Assembly: GCA_009363875.1 (NCBI GenBank)
Contig: CM018696.1
Span: 92,898,215-92,962,214 of the forward strand
Length of the DNA: 64,000 nucleotides
Reading direction: 5' to 3'
From: Mikania micrantha
Taxonomy: Eukaryota > Streptophyta > Magnoliopsida > Asterales > Asteraceae
Part shown: positions 1-12,529 of the stretch, one piece after another
Position numbering within the stretch: position 1 is the first letter of the stretch
How the letters are laid out: the number at the start of each line of letters is the position of its first letter
Notes under the pieces: model-generated
What the model saw: only the letters and a program-made list of their open reading frames with translations
What the model was told of the DNA's origin: nothing
Database searches by the model: none
Position numbers and translations under genes: made by a program

Positions 1-99
1 AAAGTCTAAGAATGATTATTGGTTATTATATCATGATATCAAATTTAATAGGGAAAGTTCAAAACTTTAGAGGGAAAAATTGTGAGAGGTAGTTTTGTC

Positions 100-1115
100 A
101 TGACAACTTTTCACCCATATTTTTTAAATGTTTGTAACTTTTACATAAAATATGATTTTTTTTTAAAGATATCATAAAACAAACATTTTTTATCTTTAAA
201 ATGAGTATGATGTTGCTATAAAAATTGAAATTTTTTAGTTCATTGTTTTTAGTTATCGTCATTGTGTCTTTCTTAAACGTGTGTGTGTAATTATTATTTT
301 TTTTTGTGTTTTTTACATGTAATTGTGTCTTTTTTATAGGTAATTGTGTATTTTTTAAAGATCATTGTATTATTCACACTCGTCGTTATGTCATCCTGGC
401 TTTACATTATGTATTTTGCAATGTAATTGTGTCTTAAATTATTTACTAAACATAACATTGAGTTGAAAACACAAAAGACACAATAATATGTAATAAAGAC
501 ACAAAGTCTTGTACAAAAAGATACAATGACCTGTACAAAATTGTTTATACTCGTCATTGTGTCTTTTTTGCAGGCAATCGTGTCTTTTTTAAACATCATT
601 GTGGTATTCATACTCGTCATTGTGTCATACTTGCTTGACATTATATATTCTGCAACATCATTGTGTTAATAGTTTAGGAAAACACAACATTGAGTAGGAA
701 ACACAAAAGACACACTGTTATGTATAAAAGACACAATGACCTGTACAAAATTGTCCATGATCTTCATTGTGTTTTTCTACATGTAATTGTGTCTATTTTA
801 AAGACCATTGTGTTATTCATGTCCGTCATTGTGTCATCATTGCTTGACATTATGTATTCTGAAACATTATTCTGTCATAAATTGTTCAAGAAAACCTAAC
901 GTTGTGCAGGAAACATAAAGACACAATGACTTGTACAAAAGATACAATGTCATGTACAAAAGACACAATGAACTAAAAAACAAAATTTTTTCTATAGTAA
1001 CACTATACTAATTTTGAAGATAAAAAAATGTTTGTTTTTATAGTATTTTTTTTTCAAAAAATAATTTCGTATGTAAAAGTTATAAACGTTTAAAGAAGGT
1101 GGGGGAACTTGATGA
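100..1115. repeat. Foldback element with three internal tandem units
   Basis: Two long, imperfect inverted arms are visible, about 127-246 and 966-1090. Each contains a T-rich run, an 'aaacaaacattttttatctt'-like segment and the 'ttcattg'/'caatgaa' edge. Between the arms lie three diverged tandem units of roughly 220-290 bp, starting near 258, 546 and 766. Each runs through 'tcattgtgtc', 'acatgtaattgtgtct', 'attattcatactcgtcattg' and 'gacacaatgacctgtacaaaa'. Small ORFs here are by-products of the repeat. No transposase is visible, so this looks like a non-autonomous foldback/MITE-like element. The outer ends are approximate and I found no convincing TSD. Confidence 0.55.
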
Positions 1116-1425
1116 AAATCAACAAAAGTATTCATTACTAAAATAGCTTCCAATAATTTGATTTAATTATAGTCATTGATTAATGACCAAATAACTCAAT
1201 ATTCTTTTTATGTTTTTTAGGTTAACAGTCTTATTTATTTTAACATAACCATAATTTAATATTATCCGTTTAGGATTTAATTAAATTGGATTAAGAATTA
1301 AAGTGTTACTTACATATGTGTAAGAAATCGTGAATATGCCATATATTTTTCAACGGGCTTGTCACATTTAACAAGCCCAATGCTATCTTTTTGTTTGCAT
1401 TGTTTGTTTCGTCGGAGATATCAGG
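1116..1425. other. AT-rich spacer without recognised feature
   Basis: No gene, RNA or clear repeat was seen in this stretch. Its right part, near 1400-1420, has a moderately complex segment but no extended reading frame. Confidence 0.4.
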
Positions 1426-1426
1426 T

Positions 1427-2290
1427 AAGGGTGTTTGCAGACCGATTTTTACGGTTTTAAGTGGAACCGTAAACCAAATCGTTAACATTGGTTTTTGAAT
1501 TATGAAAATCATTCAAAATAAAAACTGAACCGTTATCAACGGTTTGGTTTGCAGTTTGGGCATTCATTTATTTTAAAAATAAAATTGAATCTAACCAAAC
1601 CTTTAATTTACAAGATAGACTAATTACACCAAGTGCAAATGTTTTTTTTTTCAAGATAGACTATACACACACATATAGACACGTGTGTGTGTGTTGTGTG
1701 TGTATATATATGGGAAATATCAAATAAGCAAAGATTATTGCCTAATGAGTAAGAACAAATAAAAATTTGACATGTGTCATGTTTAAGAAGGGATTTTTGT
1801 TTTGGATTTTTTTTGTTCTAGATTTTTTTGTACAGGATTTTTGTTTTTTGTACTGTATATTTATTTTTTTGTACTGGATTTATGATTTTTTGTACTAAAT
1901 TTTTGAATTTTTTACTAGATTTTTGATTTTTTGCATTGTATTTTTTTACTTTTGTACTGGATTTTGTTTTTTGTACTGGATTTTGTCTTTCGTACTAGAT
2001 TTTTTTTTTATATTATTAGCATGTTACATTTCAAATTCTTATGGATTCTTACTCTTAAGCAAAAATCTATTCTTATTGGATCCAACCCCTGTATATATGT
2101 GTGTGTGTGTGTGTCCATATTTACATATACATGCGCTACACATACGATCCTATCTGGTTTTTTATGAACTTTTTTTTATAAAAAATGTAAAGCAGACCGA
2201 TCAAATGTTTGAGTAAAAACCAATCATTAAACCAAACCGGTGAACGGTTTGAGTTATTTCGCGGTTTGAAACCAGACCATAAACACCCTA
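1427..2290. mobile_element. hAT-like MITE interrupted by a nested element
   Basis: The left end reads 'aagggtgtttgcagacc' and the right end reads 'ccagaccataaacaccct', which are imperfect inverted complements. The subterminal regions are rich in 'accgtaaaccaaa' and 'ggtttgaaaccagacc' motifs, in opposite orientation. No 8-bp TSD could be matched, so the family assignment rests on style of termini only. A second element (1711-2090) sits inside it. Confidence 0.45.
1711..2090. mobile_element. TIR element inside a (TG)n(TA)n tract
   Basis: The interval runs from 'gggaaatatcaaataagc' to 'cttattggatccaacccct'. These are imperfect inverted repeats bordered by 'gtgtgtatatata' on the left and 'gtatatatgtgtgtg' on the right. 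It therefore looks like an element inserted in a dinucleotide microsatellite, as also seen at 37.8-44.9 kb. Its interior (about 1797-2005) is a degenerate minisatellite of the motif 'tttttgtactggattt', around ten copies, which creates the spurious hydrophobic ORFs in this area. Confidence 0.4.
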
Positions 2291-3235
2291 ATAAGAAGCC
2301 AGAAAACGTGAAATTACGTAGGTTGGATAATATGTTAAAAATAGGTTTAAATCGTAAAGAATAATGCATACTCTATGGCCGCATTGACCCTAAAACATTT
2401 AAATCTTTTTATTATATCTTTTATTAAACAATAATTGTTTACATTGACTGATCACAATTGTATAGAATAAATAAATGCCTAGTGTATGAATTCATAAAAT
2501 AAATTAACGAATTCGTAGAAAATGAAGTCACATAGATTGAAATGACTTAATTTTATATAGAATAGATGCCTATTGTATTTATTGGACATCGAATTAGACG
2601 CGTTGTTATAAAAATATTGATGCAGCATTCTTCACAGCTAGTTCAGATCATTTACAAATATATTTTTTTATCATAATATATTAACAAATCAAATAATTTT
2701 TTTTTAAATTTATGACAAAGTTTTATTTAAAAATAATAAAAGGTTCATAGTTATTTAAGTTTAAAAAAACCGCATAAAAATCAAGTGACTTTTATCTTAG
2801 GACCATTTTATTTTATTTTATTTTTTCTCTTTTGTAATAAATGGTTGATATTCCTTCTTGTTATTTTTTGAAATATTACATACATACATATTAAAATAGA
2901 ACCAAACGAGTTTAATTTAGGCAAATTGACTTTTAATAATCCAAACTCTGATCAATTGGCTGCTTCCGGTCCGAACTATAAAAATCCCCAATAATGGTCC
3001 GAACTTTTGAAATATTTACCTGTGGTGGACCGCCGTCAAAAAAACCCTAACGGCGTTAACTTTTTTCGAGTTTCAAACGGATTCTTGAGGGCTTTTGTTC
3101 AGTTGGAGAATACGAGTTGAATGACGTATAACTTACCTCGAAACGTTGCGTCAAAATCCCCAATTTGCCTTATATTTATTATATTTTAATCATTAAACTT
3201 TTATTTATTTTAATTTAACTTCAAAATCACACACA
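2291..3235. other. AT-rich intergenic DNA with a MULE-like fragment
   Basis: No gene was seen. About 2925-3030 holds sequence of the type common at termini of plant Mutator-like elements ('ggtccgaactataaaaatcccc', 'aatggtccgaacttttg'), without a matching opposite end. Positions about 3165-3230 ('attaaacttttatttatt' and neighbours) recur in direct orientation at about 3690-3755. Confidence 0.3.
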
Positions 3236-4241
3236 TCTATACTTATATAATAAAAGAATAACAATATGCCACGTGACGTAATTCTAGCATATCCACATCT
3301 CTTTTGCCATGTGGCGTCTTTCTAGGCTGTCCGCATTGCATATTTGAGAAACTTATGAATTAATTAATTAATTCAAACTTTCAAATTAAAAAAAAAAACT
3401 AATATTCATTTTCTTTAAATATTAATGATAATACAATCATTTTAAACTTTTCATTTTCAACCAATAATTTCAAAATTTTCAATCTCATATATATTGTTTA
3501 AAGAAGGATAAATATAAATATTTGTGAAATATAATTTTATTTATTTTTAAATGTTAAAAATTATCTGTTATTTGTGTATTTATTTTTTATTGCTGATTGC
3601 TTTGTAATAACTTATTTTTATACAACTCTGTGTAATACAAAGGTCAATAAGCTAGTATATATATTAAAAAGGGAACATAATGAATAGTAAAATTATATTT
3701 ATTACATTTTAACAATTAAACTTTTATTTATTATATTTTAACTTAAAATGTTGCATAATAAATTTATGATTTTTTTTATTGAGGCATTTTTTTTAATGTT
3801 TTGATTTTGTGTTGTTTATGCTTACCTTTTTGTTTGTAATTTCATTCATGGTTTTAGTGCTTACTTTTATGATAGAGCATGCTCATAGGTTTTACAACAT
3901 AGAAAAGTTTGTTTTTACGACATAGTGTAATTATGTTGAACAATAAATTTATGGTTCTTCATTGAAAGTTTTTTTAAATGTTTTTATTTTAGGTTCTTTA
4001 TGCTTGCCATTTGTTTGTGTTTTCGTTCAGGTTTTTGACGTTTGCGTTTACGATATAGTACGCTTTTAGGTTTTTATAGCATAGTGAAAGGTGCTTTAAC
4101 GACAGGGTAAGCTTTAGGGTTTTACGTCAAAGTGACAAATGTTTTGTCGCGTTTCCTCATCTACGCTTTGATACTCGTAATCGTGTCACTGTAACAACAA
4201 TTCACGAGTTTACGGCTGCAAAGCGCGACTGGTAAAGCTAG
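3236..4241 (+). mobile_element. Helitron-like element, candidate
   Basis: The candidate starts with 'TCTATACTTATATAATAAAA' directly after an A and ends with 'ggtaaagCTAG' directly before a T. This is the A|TC...CTRR|T arrangement of Helitrons. A GC-containing segment ('ggctgcaaagcgcgactgg') lies just upstream of the 3' end, where Helitrons carry a short hairpin, but the stem is weak. Another CTAG|T occurs at about 3650, so a shorter element ending there is also possible. There is no Rep/helicase coding capacity. Confidence 0.4.
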
Positions 4242-4651
4242 TTATTTTAAAAAATCGGTTCAATAATACTTTTTGGGCAAGTATTTAACTTTCACGTCTT
4301 AATTGATTTTCATCGTTACAAGTCGCTATGAATTATTCTTTAAAGTATTTACAAACTCTTAAGTTATATGTTAAGACTTTTTGAGGTAAAGTATACCGTT
4401 CTTTGAATTTGATTCCACCACGCGAAGCATGTTTAAAAGAAAATATATAATTCACTGCAACAAACATGTTTGATCAATGCATGACTTTCATTGCATAAGG
4501 TACAAATCATTATATCATAACTCTTGTGGATAGCATAACATGGCAAGAAACAAAATCCCCAAAATAGAAAAGACAATAAATAGTAAAATGAACCCTCTTG
4601 ATCTTGACTTTATATGTATCTTACTTGTAACAAACTATGAGAATGATATAA
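4242..4651. other. 3' flank of the CASP-like gene
   Basis: AT-rich sequence with no ORF of note. The part next to 4652 should contain the 3' UTR and poly(A) site of the minus-strand gene, but no single signal stands out. Confidence 0.35.
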
Positions 4652-5466
4652 CTAAGCTTTAAAAGCAACTAGATGAAGAACATTATTAAGGTTGTATATG
4701 ACGAGCAAAAAGTAAATAATTACAGCTACAAATCCTGCTATTAAAGACGCGGTAACATGGTGACAAAATTTAGGAACCTGGCCACATATTGGTATCCAAC
4801 CAGCATGTGAATTCCCTTGCTTCCCCAATTGTCCTATTCCAACCGCTGCCGAAAAGCTTGATATTAAGAATGACATTATGATCTAAAGAAAACAAACAAA
4901 CAAACTTTTATGCATTTCTATTAAGCACTATGAAAATATGAAAGAAAATTTTTTTGATATACCAAATCAATAACAAGAACATGACGCCCCAACTTTTTTG
5001 GAGGAACAAAGAGTGCGACCAAACTATAGATCGTCGTGATAATGCTAACGACCACAAAATACCTACATGAGACATTTCATGTCAACATTACACTATAAAC
5101 AATATATTTTTCTTCTATTTAAATTATTTTTAACACGTGTACTATGGGAATGATAACTCGATAGATATTAATGTTGATATTGATCAAATATCCCTTAATA
5201 GATAATTTAATAGATCGGATTGTCAACATATTTACTCGAGTTCTTCCCAAGATTAAGTTTTTATGCAAATCCACATAAAGGAACTACCTTAGATGGTTGA
5301 AATTGACTTACTTGAGTGTGGGAGAGTTGTTATACTTGGCTTGAAACGTCATGCCCAAGACTTTGGCCGAGTCATGGCTCGTGATCATAACAATAGACGC
5401 TACAAAAGTTGCGAGCATGGCTATGACCCTTAAGCAGACAATTGGGATCCATTGAGTCTTGTTCAT
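4652..5466 (-). CDS. CASP-like membrane protein (UPF0497), subgroup 1
   Basis: Three exons on the minus strand: exon 1 5312-5466, exon 2 4963-5062, exon 3 4652-4882 including the stop. All junctions are GT-AG and the spliced frame is open, giving about 161 aa. Residues ~8-28 (start MNKTQWIP), ~54-68, ~88-100 and ~133-150 are hydrophobic, matching the four-helix Casparian strip membrane domain protein fold. The C-terminal part carries the family-typical run QLGKQGNSHAGWIPICGQ followed by KFCHHVTASLIAGF. Family members are small tetraspan plasma-membrane proteins. Founding CASPs organise lignin deposition in the endodermis, while most CASP-like proteins have no defined role. The ATG at 5464-5466 fits the usual short cytosolic N-terminus. 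Intron 1 is 249 bp and intron 2 is 80 bp. Assignment to the 1C/1D-type subgroup is a guess from similarity. Confidence 0.85.
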
Positions 5467-8400
5467 GGAGATAAAACACACCTCAATAGATCAAGAAGAT
5501 TATGGGAGAGAGATAAGGAAAGAAAGAATATTAAAATCAAACAAAGATTCATAAAAGATGCATACATGTTGAGTGATCTTTATAATAAACATTGGTTAGT
5601 CCACTTTCCAGAGCCAGCATTGCTAAATACAGATAACGTACAACTTTCGATAACTTATGTACAAGTTTTTAAACAACATGATTCTAAGAATTGGTAAATT
5701 TAAATGGTATTGTGAAGGTAGATGACAGGTAGGCAAGGTTGGTACGTGTGTGGTTCTTTGGTGACCTAATAACTTGTTTAGTGCATACATATGTTGCTGC
5801 AACCATGTGTTTTATGAAAGAGATTGAAAGATCTGACTATATAAAAGTGTTGTCTTTTGACTCTACTTCTTAGTGTATTTTTTTTATAAAATATATTGAA
5901 TAAATAACTCTGTTTAAACGTTTAATCATTCATACAATATGCTGTCTTTGTTGACAATTATGTTTTGGTTTATATTTTTAGAACGAACTGTGTTAAAATA
6001 TATTAAACTTGATACTTGTTGTAAATGTGTACGGCAAATGAAAATATTTATTTTAACGTAGTGAGCTTAAAATTATTGTAAGTCTGACAAAATGGGTGGA
6101 TTGGAACGGGTTGGGTAACGGGTCGAAACATAATCTGGTCATGGTGGATTCTAAGCAAATCGGTTTAAGTCTAAATTGGTCGTTTTTAAAAAACTTTTTC
6201 ATCAAATGAGTTATAACTAAACAATTAGTCTATCTAAATAATATTCAGTGATTTTTTCATCAAATATATTATTAATAATCATTATCCATTTGAATTCATT
6301 ATATTTATATGGTTTTAAATTATTCATCTTGACTCGTATTATGTTAAGGAGTTACTTATTTCAACTCATTCTATGTTTATGGTGCTACACATATCTTCCC
6401 AAAATGCAATACATATTCAACCAAACCAAACCCATTTTCCTGTATTTTGAGTTAAAATTGCCAGGTTTAAATTATTATCATTTTATGCAGTAGGTGCGTT
6501 GAAACCCTAAGATTGATGATGTGACATCTATAATTATATATTATCTAGTTATAGACTGAATTCGACTTTTACTATAAAAATCTTTTAAAACTAACTTACC
6601 CTTAGCCTCGTAAAAATGTTAGTTAAAACTTATTGAGTTACTAAAGTTTATAGCGTATCCCCTTGTAATATATACAATCTGATTTTTTTTCTTTATATTT
6701 TCGTTTATTAAATTAAATCAAAAAATAATCATATCAATTGATGCTAATTGTGTTTATATAGGGAATAATGAGACTGATACTAACAAAAGAACATTTGTAC
6801 TATCATCTAACTAGTTTTTTTATATATGTTCCAACCTCATAACTAAGTCTCAGTCACTTTCTTTATGCACTTAACAACGACAATGTCATCGATGCAAAAT
6901 GTGTAATGAAGTTTGTAAATACGCATCATCCGATGTCGCTATTGAAATTTTTCTTAATATATATTGGTTTTATTTTTTAGGTCATTGGACTTTCTAGTTA
7001 CCCGTGGACTGATCGACAAAGTTGCACAAGGTAATCGTTACTTTCATTGCATTCCCAGTTCAGCAACTTTTTTATATTTTACAAAGAATATCAATTTATT
7101 TATAACTAACTTTATTCCAACTGTAGGTAGTTTACTATTCTAAATGTGTTTTTAAAAAATTAAATAAGCCTTATCTTTATTATTTTCATAAAAAAGGCGA
7201 ATTGTCTAAATAAATTGCACAAAAACAAATTTCTTATCTTACACATTTGGAATAATATGGTTATATTATTGTCATTTATAGATAGAAAAGTGTGTGTCTA
7301 TATATATATTAGATGGATCTAATACAAGGTAGTTTTTTGATAGGAAGGATATGACGGATTTTGGATAGTTGATCAAAGTAATTAAGGGTTAAGATCAAGT
7401 GGTCCTCACTTTGCATTTTGAAACTTATAAATATTGCGTCTGGATGTGCAAGAAATGAATGGACTACATTTGTTGATTTTTTTGTGAGTAATCAAATTCC
7501 ATCAATTTTTTAAAATTGAATAACTTTTAAACGGTTAATCATTTTTCAAAAAATTACACTATTAAATATTAATTTGAGTATAATACTGTTATCGTTTTTT
7601 TACGTGATCCGTGATTATTTGTCCATGATTATCAGGTTTTCCGTGATTGTTTTGATTTTTATACATCATTCGTGATTTTTCACACTTCGTCCGATTGTTT
7701 TGTAATTATACAGTTGGCACTTGATTATATGTGTAAAATGACGCTCCGTGATTTTATATATATGTGATCCATGATTTTATATAACGATAACCTTCCTTAG
7801 ATAATACGTGACACATTCTAGTCCCTTCCACGCTTCGCACGGGTTCTCCAATTTCTACGTTAACTCCCTATATAACTTACCTTCGGAATAAAACTAAAAG
7901 ACAAATATATGAAACACGTGGCGCAACACAAGACCACTGAGCTGTATGTGTTTTGATTTAGATGGCCTTCTTAATAATCTCTCACTCGTGGGATGGTTAA
8001 ATGTCATTTTATAAAAAATGTAAATCGGGTAAAGATTACTAGATTAGTTACTCTGGCCTAACTTGCACACCTTTTCTCATGCTACGTAGAAAACACATTT
8101 GTAAACCATGTGAGGCGCCTGTCAAATTAAAAGGGGAAACTGACTAACTGAGGACTTAAAAATAACTCTAACACTGGTCCTTTTTACGGCTAAGTGTTCG
8201 TTCTAGGTGCAAGTAGATAGAACACGAATGATTCTTGTTGGTGTCTGTTTGTTTAACATTGAATTTGTTTACCAACATGTCATGAACACTAACTGAACGA
8301 ATTTCATGTCCGAGTCTGTTTATTAAGAAATTAAGCTTGCTAAAGAAAAGTTCATAAACATAAACAAACATGTATTATTTAAATAATATAAATCATCAAG

Positions 8401-9684
8401 TTATACTTTCGATATAAAAATCATAAAAAAATATTTAAAACAAATAACAAGTTAGAAATAATAATTGTAAATAAATTATTCTAAATTAATATTTTAAATA
8501 TATAAGTTTTAAATTATAATGCTGTTTATTTTGAAGATACAAACTTCAAACGACTATATTTTTAGTTTAAATGTTAACAACAAATGTAAACGAATATATT
8601 ATCAAATATTCACGAACATTTATTTTATAAAACACTTAATTATGCTCTATAACACTACTTATATTTGGTTGATGTTATGATTTATAAAATATATTTAGTA
8701 GTATGAATATATATTTAGCTATTCAAATAAATAAATGTTTATAAGAACATATGTCATCTTCTTACAACATCTAAACTTTAATTTTTCACCCATCTCTTCT
8801 ATTAAATATATCACATACTAAATAATAGTATTGAATATTAAGTATATTTTTTTATATATTTTAAAAAATAAAAAAAAGGAATTTTTAATACACTAAAAAT
8901 ATATTAATATTAAAAACATACACTTTAAAAAAAATTATTATAAAATATAACATTTTTGAAAACGAAATGTTAAAAAAAAAACTTTACAAAATTAGTGTTT
9001 AAAGAAACAATATTATTATTCTATTACATAAAGTACTAAATTATATTAATTCTTAATCATATTTTATGTTAAAAAATCGTTTCGTATTGTCTAAATTTTC
9101 ATTAATGATTATTTATCATGTATTTTTATTTAACATATGTAATATATATACGGGAAAGTACCCTAATTCCAAATATGTGTGGTTATGCTAGCATTGATGA
9201 TTACTAATATTATATTTTTATGTTTACATAGTAAAACCAAAAGCGTATATGTAATGTGACGACATAGATAGTTGATATCTGGTTGGTTCAAGCAAATCCC
9301 ACACACGCGAGGGACGTTGTTTCGAGCCTGCTAACGCCACCTCGTCGGTCTGTCGCTTCTTTCTTTATATTTTACCTCTTTTTAATTACTGACCATGCTA
9401 CCTAACGTTTTCGAATCTGTCACATTTATTAAAATTCAACCATGAATCCCCTACCAAAAACCCGATGCAACGCTTGAGGTTTTTTTGTTTAATATTTATA
9501 TTTTAATATTATTCTATTTTATTATAGGTTGTTTTTTGTTAAAAATATTTTTAACGCTGGTTTTTATTATAAAACAATGAATTCTGGTTGGGGATATATC
9601 ATGTAGCCCACTAGTTTATCTAAACTACCCTTAAGTTTGCATGTATAATCATGTGACAAAATCACAAAATACAGCTGCTTATAA
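5467..9684. other. Long AT-rich intergenic region
   Basis: I saw no gene. The first few hundred bases should hold the CASP-like promoter. About 6085-6170 contains 'gggttgggtaacgggtcgaaa', a fragment of the oligo-'gggtt' type repeats common in plant hAT MITEs. About 7590-7790 has scattered copies of 'ccgtgattttttat'-like motifs, a degenerate minisatellite. An exon-like snippet at about 6980-7032, flanked by 'ttttttag' and 'gtaatc', does not connect to any other coding segment. The region 8380-9140 is very AT-rich and featureless. Confidence 0.35.
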
Positions 9685-10128
9685 GACTACCCACAGTGGG
9701 GGTGCTTTTGAGGATACATTTGATGACATGCAGGTGCATGTGGGGAGTGTTCAATGGAGAGGGAGTTGAGAAGATGGTGCATTTGGCTTTTGCATTTGAG
9801 TAAGTGCATCAACATGCAACTTAAATGTGGGACCCAAACAATAAAAATCAATTTTTTTTAAAAAAAAACTAGGCTCTTTGGCAAAATAAAAAAAAAGTTG
9901 TTTCTAAAAAAAGTTGTTTTTTTCACACCAACTATTTAAAAAAATTATATTTGTTTAAAAAAATAGAAAAAGAAATGATGATGTAAAAGAGAGAATGCAT
10001 GTGAAAAGGATGAGTTGGGACTAAAAAGAGGAGAGAGAATACATATGAGAATAATGGTTAAAAAACTGATGTGACAATGATGATTAGGATGCATGTGTTA
10101 AATGCATCTGCTTGCATTACAGGCAGTC
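9685..10128. mobile_element. Tourist/PIF-Harbinger-type MITE
   Basis: The element starts GACTACCCACAGTGG, ends with the inverted, imperfect GCATTACAGGCAGTC, and is bordered by TAA on both sides (9682-9684 and 10129-10131). A 3-bp TWA duplication is the hallmark of PIF/Harbinger elements. The second copy of the surrounding duplication has the uninterrupted sequence 'cagcttataaatac' at the corresponding place. At 444 bp, with no coding capacity, it is non-autonomous. Confidence 0.7.
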
Positions 10129-10739
10129 TAAACTTTGTATAGCTTAAAAGTAGTGGTGGTTTACAAATTTGAGTTCTATATGGTGTTATATATATGCATA
10201 GAGGATTTCATGGAATAGTTACTCAAAATAAGTTTTGAGTTGTTGGCATATGAATTGACTTGACATTTTCTTTTAATTCGAGACAAATTTTAAAATTCAT
10301 TGGAAACTCATTTTTCCATTATAAATCAGGTGAATACGTTTTTTATTTACAGTCATTTCTTTATATTTTAAATAGGTGAGACACATAACAACTAATCGTG
10401 TCCTTTTGGTTTCAACTTTTCATAAACAATGTGTTGCCCTTCTACCAAGTTATGCACCAAACATGTATGTAACACTCGAAAAGCATGGTAGATACCAATA
10501 GTTAAACTTATGATAGTGGTTAATCTTAAGAAAATGAACGAAAACATATGAAACATTAATTAAATGCATAAAGATTGGCAAATAGTAATTACTTCGATAA
10601 TCATGAGAATGTATATTAGTATATAAAAAATTCATGGGATTGTATTCATTCCTTAAAAATACAGTAAGATTAAAGTGAATATTAATACTTAAATTGATAA
10701 AAAATAATTTGAAATGATTAATTAAAAGAAAACAGACAA

Positions 10740-10890
10740 ACTTATTAGTTACCCCTATCGATAGAGAGGCTGCTCCAAATAATGAGTACCCGGCTCAAAA
10801 TTATCATTTGAAATTAAGCATCTCAATTCTTTTAACGTTATTTTCACAAAATAAGTAAAATAACATTACAACTGGTGAAATTTTACTTTT
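10740..10890 (-). mobile_element. TS-like SINE fragment
   Basis: Read on the minus strand, this stretch parallels 33730-33890 on the plus strand. Shared pieces are 'taacattattttcacaaaa', 'gatgctta.tttcaaa.gata', 'ttgag.cgg' and 'gaagca.c.tctctat'. The segment equivalent to 'gatagagaggctgctcc' is typical of the body of the tobacco TS-type SINE family. The 3' end of the element is missing here. Confidence 0.45.
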
Positions 10891-11030
10891 GTTTCTGAGA
10901 CCTATACATATGTACATTATATGCGTGCAGATCAAATGGAGCTAATAAAAGAAAAGAAAAACAGATATTTTTAGGTTAGGTACACATGGTATAAAGGGTG
11001 ATATATTTATTTTTTAAGAGTCATCAAGAA

Positions 11031-12440
11031 TTACTATATATACAATTATCAAATCTAATCAATAATTTTTTCTCTTTTTGTTTCTTTATAAATAATTATC
11101 GTGCAAATAAATCTAGCTCTTTTCCATTGGATCAGCTGACAATTGAAGTTGTATAAACCTTCGACTCTTATTTAACCAGTGTTCGAATCCTCATTGTTTT
11201 CTCTTTTTTTTTTTCACGCATGTACATGAATAACTAAACCTTAAGATTTATTATATTAAATAGCAATATTAATTAAAAAAATAACATTAACCAATCTTAA
11301 ATTAAATAACAATACTAATTAAAAAAATAACAATCTTACAACAATGAACGTAATTTTTTATGATTTAGTTATATAATTTTTAACATTGTGCATTTCAATT
11401 TGAGTTCGTATTGCTGATGATTGACATTTGCTTTTGTAACGGTCCAATTTATTGTTTTATGACGAGTTAACAGCTGCTATAGTTGGTTTTTCGTCCGCGT
11501 TTTAATTTTCGTGGTGTTTGAATCATTGCATCACTTTTTTTTACCACACACATAGATAAATAATGCACACCTACATAAATAATTAGTCACTAACAATTCT
11601 TAAAATTAAATAGAAATACTAATCAAAAAAATAATAGTAACAATTCTTAATTAAATTATGATACTAATCAACAAAGTATTGATTTGACAACTATGATCGT
11701 CTTTTTTTTAGTTACATAATTTTTAATACTGCGTATTTATATTTGTGTTCATATTTCTTATGATTGTCATTTGCTTTTGTTATGGTTCGATTTATATTTT
11801 AAGGACATATTAACAACCATTGTTGTCAGTTTTTTCATCTGCATTTCAATATTCGTGATGTTCGAATCCTTGCACCACTTTTTTTCACACACATAGATAA
11901 ATAAATAAACATTAACAATTCATAAATTAATTAATAATACCAATTAAAAGAATAATATTAACAATTTTTAAATTAAACAACTGTTTTACTGCAACAAACG
12001 TTTTTTTTTGTTGTTTTAGTTATATGATTTTTAGCATTGTGTACTTTAATTTGGGTTTGTATTCCTTAATATCAAAATTAGCTTTTGTTACGATTAGATT
12101 TATTGTTTTAGGACATATTAACAGACTTATGACCAGTTTTTTCGTCTTCATTTTCGATATTCGTGATATTGTAGCCGTTGTCGTGATAGAAAACACATAT
12201 CTGCAAGGCAAATTTTTAGCATTGTGTGCTATTTATTGTATCCATGATGGACTAACAGTCGTTGGCCGATTTTTTGGTATGCGTTTAATATTCGTGATGT
12301 TGTCATTGCCATCATGATCGGATACCCATATTGACAGCGTGATATGACTCAATATTTTTTTAACGTAATTATAATTGGGTAAATATCTTATTTTTCGGTT
12401 CAATACGGGGTTACCACCGCAACGCGCGGTAAACCCCTAG
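11031..12440 (+). mobile_element. Helitron, non-autonomous, with tandem internal units
   Basis: The boundaries are set by the empty site in the duplicated copy (about 16760-16785, 'catcaaggattaaatatataaa'). Here the same flank is split into 'catcaagaa' before 11031 and 'ttaaatatataaa' after 12440. The 3' end is CCCCTAG followed by T, preceded by a short GC-rich hairpin (ACCGC AACGC GCGGT). These are the structural hallmarks of Helitrons, although the 5' end reads TTACTATATATACA rather than TC. Three diverged tandem units of about 340-380 bp, around 11200-12300, fill the interior. There is no Rep/helicase gene, so it would be mobilised in trans. Confidence 0.75.
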
Positions 12441-12529
12441 TTAAATATATAAAGGGAATTCTTACTTAAATAAACAGGAACAATATAAATTTGTAATCTC
12501 TCTCTTTCTTATGTTCAAACCACTAACCA

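Larger units (their letters stand above)
9605..12480 (+). repeat. Segmental duplication, copy 1
   Basis: The backbone of this interval matches 13684-16800 in direct orientation. Examples are 'cccactagttt.tctaaa.tacccttaagtttgca' at 9607 and 13684, the block near 10195 against 13850, and 10375-10640 against 16320-16610. Copy 1 carries a Harbinger-type MITE (9685-10128), a TS-like SINE fragment and a Helitron (11031-12440) that copy 2 lacks. Copy 2 carries an LTR element that copy 1 lacks. The duplication therefore predates these insertions. Confidence 0.75.

Noticed and set aside
6980..7032. Exon-like segment between 'ttttttag' and 'gtaatc'
   Set aside because: Only about 50 bp, and no other exon in compatible frame was found nearby.
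9270..9360. Possible tRNA-derived sequence ('gttcaagcaaatcccacaca', 'gtttcgagcctgc')
   Set aside because: I could not fold it into a tRNA or find element boundaries.
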